Assembly (NCBI RefSeq): GCF_002104995.1 | Contig: NW_024468258.1 | Location: 62,001-126,000 of the forward strand | From: Linderina pennispora | Lineage: Eukaryota; Kickxellomycota; Kickxellomycetes; Kickxellales; Kickxellaceae | Length of the DNA: 64,000 bases | Direction: 5' to 3' | Part shown: one piece after another, positions 61,538-64,000 of the stretch | Numbering within the stretch: position 1 is the stretch's first letter | Layout: the number at the start of each line of letters is the position of its first letter | Position numbers and translations under genes: made by a program | Notes under the pieces: generated by a model | The model's input: only the letters and a program-made list of their open reading frames with translations | What the model was told of the DNA's origin: nothing | The model's database searches: none

Positions 61538-63851
61538 TTAGTGGTCGGCCTGGCTCTTGGAGTACCGGCGACGAATGGGCAGCTCGACCTGCTCAGCAGC
61601 ATTATTGGCCCGCCTTCTCATACCATCGACCTCCATATTCGGGAACCGCAGCCCGCTCTTGCTCTCGGTAGTCAGCGATGCTGCCGCCGACGATAGCGGC
61701 AACTCATACCCGATCCGACGTACCGCTGCTATGCCGCACTGTACCTGTGCCCAAACCGCGCCGCATCGTCTGCCGCTCCCCAGGCTCGTCTGCCTGCAAG
61801 TGGTGCTCATCAGGTCACCGGTGCATGCTGCTGCTCATGCTGCTGGCTCTGGAGGTTCTGCCACCACAGCTCAGCCGACTTGGCTGCATTGCTATCCTTA
61901 GCGCGCTTGAAAAGCTGCACGGCCGATGTCGAGATCACCGACTTTATCGATGCTGCCTTGGGTATGGATATTGTGGGACTGCGCTGACGGCGCTGGCGAC
62001 GGCGACCGCCGCAGGTCCGACTTGGATGCGTCTGCTGTGGATCTGGTGCGCTGGTGCGTACTTGTCATGGGTAGCTCTTTACTTCCTACTAAGCCCTCAT
62101 CACCAGCCAGCGTTGATGCTGCCTGCAGTGACGCGTACGATGCACGCTTCTTCAGCTCCGAGTTATCCGCCTTGCTGACAAACCCGTCCTCCTCTTCTTC
62201 CTCTGATAACACGCTGTCGTGCTGGTGAATTGGCGGCGCAGCCATATTTTCCAGTGACGGCGACTCGTCAAGCATCATCTCCTCCGGCCTGTCAGTCTCA
62301 AGACCCAGATCGTGGAACTCCTTCATTGCATCCTCGAAGATACCGCCCTCAGCACCGTTCGGGAAGAATGCCGTGTCGTCCATGTTGGGCAGGACCATGG
62401 AGAGCTGCAAAATGTCGTAAATCTGCTTCTCAATTGCCTGCGAAATGCGGTTATACCGCACTTGCTTCTGCATGAACACGGGCTCCAGCGACAACCGTAG
62501 CTGTGGCATTTCGTAAAAGCCGAGCCAAAAGCGGTTCGATGGAGCCGGCCGGAACCGCAGCAGCATCTTGCCTGCCAAGCTCTCTAGCACCACCCTCAGC
62601 GCAATCGACATACGAATCGAGCCAATCTTGACGCCGGTCGTCAGTACCATGCGAAATCCGCCCAGATAATGCACAAACATACTGACATCCACCTGTCCAT
62701 CCTTATCAAACGACTCAAGCTTGGTGTTCGTAATGACTGGAACGTTGCCGCCGATTTCTAGATCGCTGACGATAATCTCGTCGAGGAACGCCGGCCGCTG
62801 GATGCGCTGGAACTTTGACTGTAGCTTCTTTGTGAAATGCTCGCGAGCCCACTCTGTGCGGTACAGGCCGATGAATATGCGGCCAAATATAGCATTGAGC
62901 CATTCGTCTGAGCGCACGCCCGTGCCATTACGTGCTGCGACGTTGCCTAAGATAGAGTGGATTCCAGACATATCCGGCTCCATGCAGCTGCGACGCATCT
63001 TGAGTCCGCAATCTCTCCATTTGCTCCTTAGTCATCGGCTGGGGCGACACCACAGCCTCCGCACCGTCGATCTCTTGGCCTGTACTCTCAGGCACATGAT
63101 CCTCGCTCGGCTCTGTTCTCGTGACATCCTGCTTTCTCAGCGCTGGCTGCTCCTCCGCCTCGCCCTCGCCATCCTCAATGTCCATCAGCGAATTCCACAG
63201 TAACGCATAATACCAGTCCTCCTTGTCGACAGCCCGATCGGCAAACAAATAGTAGTCCTTCCTCTGCCGCACATCGGCGCCCACCGCTGCCGCCAGCGGA
63301 GCCAGCCTAATGGGCGTGCGCCGCGAGTACATCTGCGACTCAGAAGCGCCCTCAGAGTGATGCAGCGTGACCTGGTAATGGCTCAGAACAATGACGCCAT
63401 GGCCCTCGGCCATTTTCTCGCTCTCGTACATTGCCAGCGTTCCGTTTTCCAGCACTGCATAATTCATGTTTGTGGCTACTGGTGGCGGGTCTTCGGGCTT
63501 GCCACGCTTGTTGTGGATCCACTTGTTGATCCCGCGCGCCACAAGGTCGCTGAGACGGGCTGCCGATTCGCTCGGCCCGTGCGCGGGCGACGCTCCAGAC
63601 GCACAGCGAGAAATTCGCAGCCACCCGGTCCGGCGAGTGCCATACGGGGACGTCGGAGATGCTATGTTGTCGCCAGAGGGCTCACGTAGTGCAGCAGCCT
63701 TGGCATCAAGCAGAGATGTCTGCCGGTTGCTCTTCTCAGGGTCCGGTACCATGGCCCACAGAGCCAGCCCCAAAACAGCGGCTGCGAGCAGGAGAGGCAG
63801 CGTCAGCAGTCCCAGCAGGTATATGAATATGAGTTGGCCAATTCCCGACAT
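61538..63851 (-). CDS. nvj2: Nvj2/TEX2-type PH-SMP lipid-transfer protein, frame broken by indels
   Basis: Tethers ER to another organelle (vacuole or Golgi in yeast) and transfers lipid, notably ceramide. N-terminal membrane anchor: MSGIGQLIFIYLLGLLTLPL. A PH-like domain follows (MNYAVLENGTLAMYESEKMA; KDYYLFADRAVDKEDWYYAL). After a frameshift near 63000 comes the SMP domain: RSDEWLNAIFGRIFIGLYRT, AFLDEIIVSDLEIGGNVPVI, VHYLGGFRMVLTTGVKIG. A Ser-rich tail follows, with probable breaks near 61890-61700, ending RRRYSKSQADH at 61538. ATG at 63851 puts the hydrophobic anchor first, as in Nvj2; the frame stays open to an ATG at 63986, which would add a second hydrophobic stretch. The right window edge is close, so upstream exons cannot be excluded. 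Confidence 0.85.
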
Positions 63852-64000
63852 TTCAAAAGGTTGAATAGTACACAGAAAGAATAAACAAAAGAACACAGCG
63901 GAAAGCTGAAGAGGAGAGAAGCGACGTGAGAATGGCCACACCAGCTGAAATACATGGTTTTTAGGCTTCTGGCCCACAAAGCGCATGGATAAAACTCGGG

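Noticed and set aside
1-64000. Bacterial origin or contamination of the contig because of lysozyme-type genes
   Set aside because: The GH24 and CHAP genes have eukaryotic signal peptides and TATA boxes and are flanked by intron-bearing fungal genes on both sides.
1-64000. CRISPR array or bacterial operon structures
   Set aside because: No direct repeat/spacer pattern; genes have introns, TATA boxes and long spacers typical of a fungus.

Overview
This is a eukaryotic, GC-rich, gene-dense window. The short spliceosomal introns (64-152 bp in most genes, 361 bp in one, GTAAG-type donors and TAG acceptors) and the gene content point to an early-diverging filamentous fungus. Kickxellomycotina (Coemansia-like) is my best guess: bacterial-type GH24 and CHAP peptidoglycan hydrolases and a CBM19-like secreted protein sit beside genes that Dikarya yeasts lack (INTS9, a KICS2/C12orf66 homologue, a CSL factor). 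This placement is inference from content, not a search result.

Layout. 1-9.5 kb: the N-terminal part of an ABCC transporter, two small proteins (one secreted), TAP42 and an MFS transporter. 9.5-13.8 kb: a CSL (RBP-Jkappa/Suppressor of Hairless type) transcription factor on the minus strand, followed upstream by about 9.5 kb with no convincing protein gene but several TATA-plus-splice-donor cassettes on the same strand. 23.4-30.4 kb: a one-finger microprotein, a long KICS2-like protein, a CNBP/Gis2 zinc-knuckle protein and a secreted tandem CBM19-like protein. 31.4-47.5 kb is a housekeeping block: Trm140/METTL2, Tim17, PEX6, a Glu/Pro hexapeptide-repeat protein, an ENT nucleoside transporter, INTS9, ZFAND2, Stm1/SERBP1 and Cms1. 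47.9-54.2 kb is visibly richer in A+T. It holds two divergent secreted peptidoglycan hydrolases (CHAP and GH24) with the same N-terminal SH3-like domain, a broken membrane-protein gene and a possible Tc1-type relic. 54.2-64 kb: a Drs2-type P4-ATPase, a secreted proline-rich precursor with three repeats and dibasic sites, and an Nvj2/TEX2-type PH-SMP lipid-transfer protein.

Caveat. Many reading frames (CSL, PEX6, Cms1, CHAP, GH24, the membrane protein, P4-ATPase, the proline-rich precursor, Nvj2) are broken by single-base indels, often the duplication of one base. The affected set includes deeply conserved genes, so I read most of these as assembly or read errors and annotate the genes as intact CDS spans with noted breaks. 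No tRNA, rRNA, CRISPR or intact transposon was seen.
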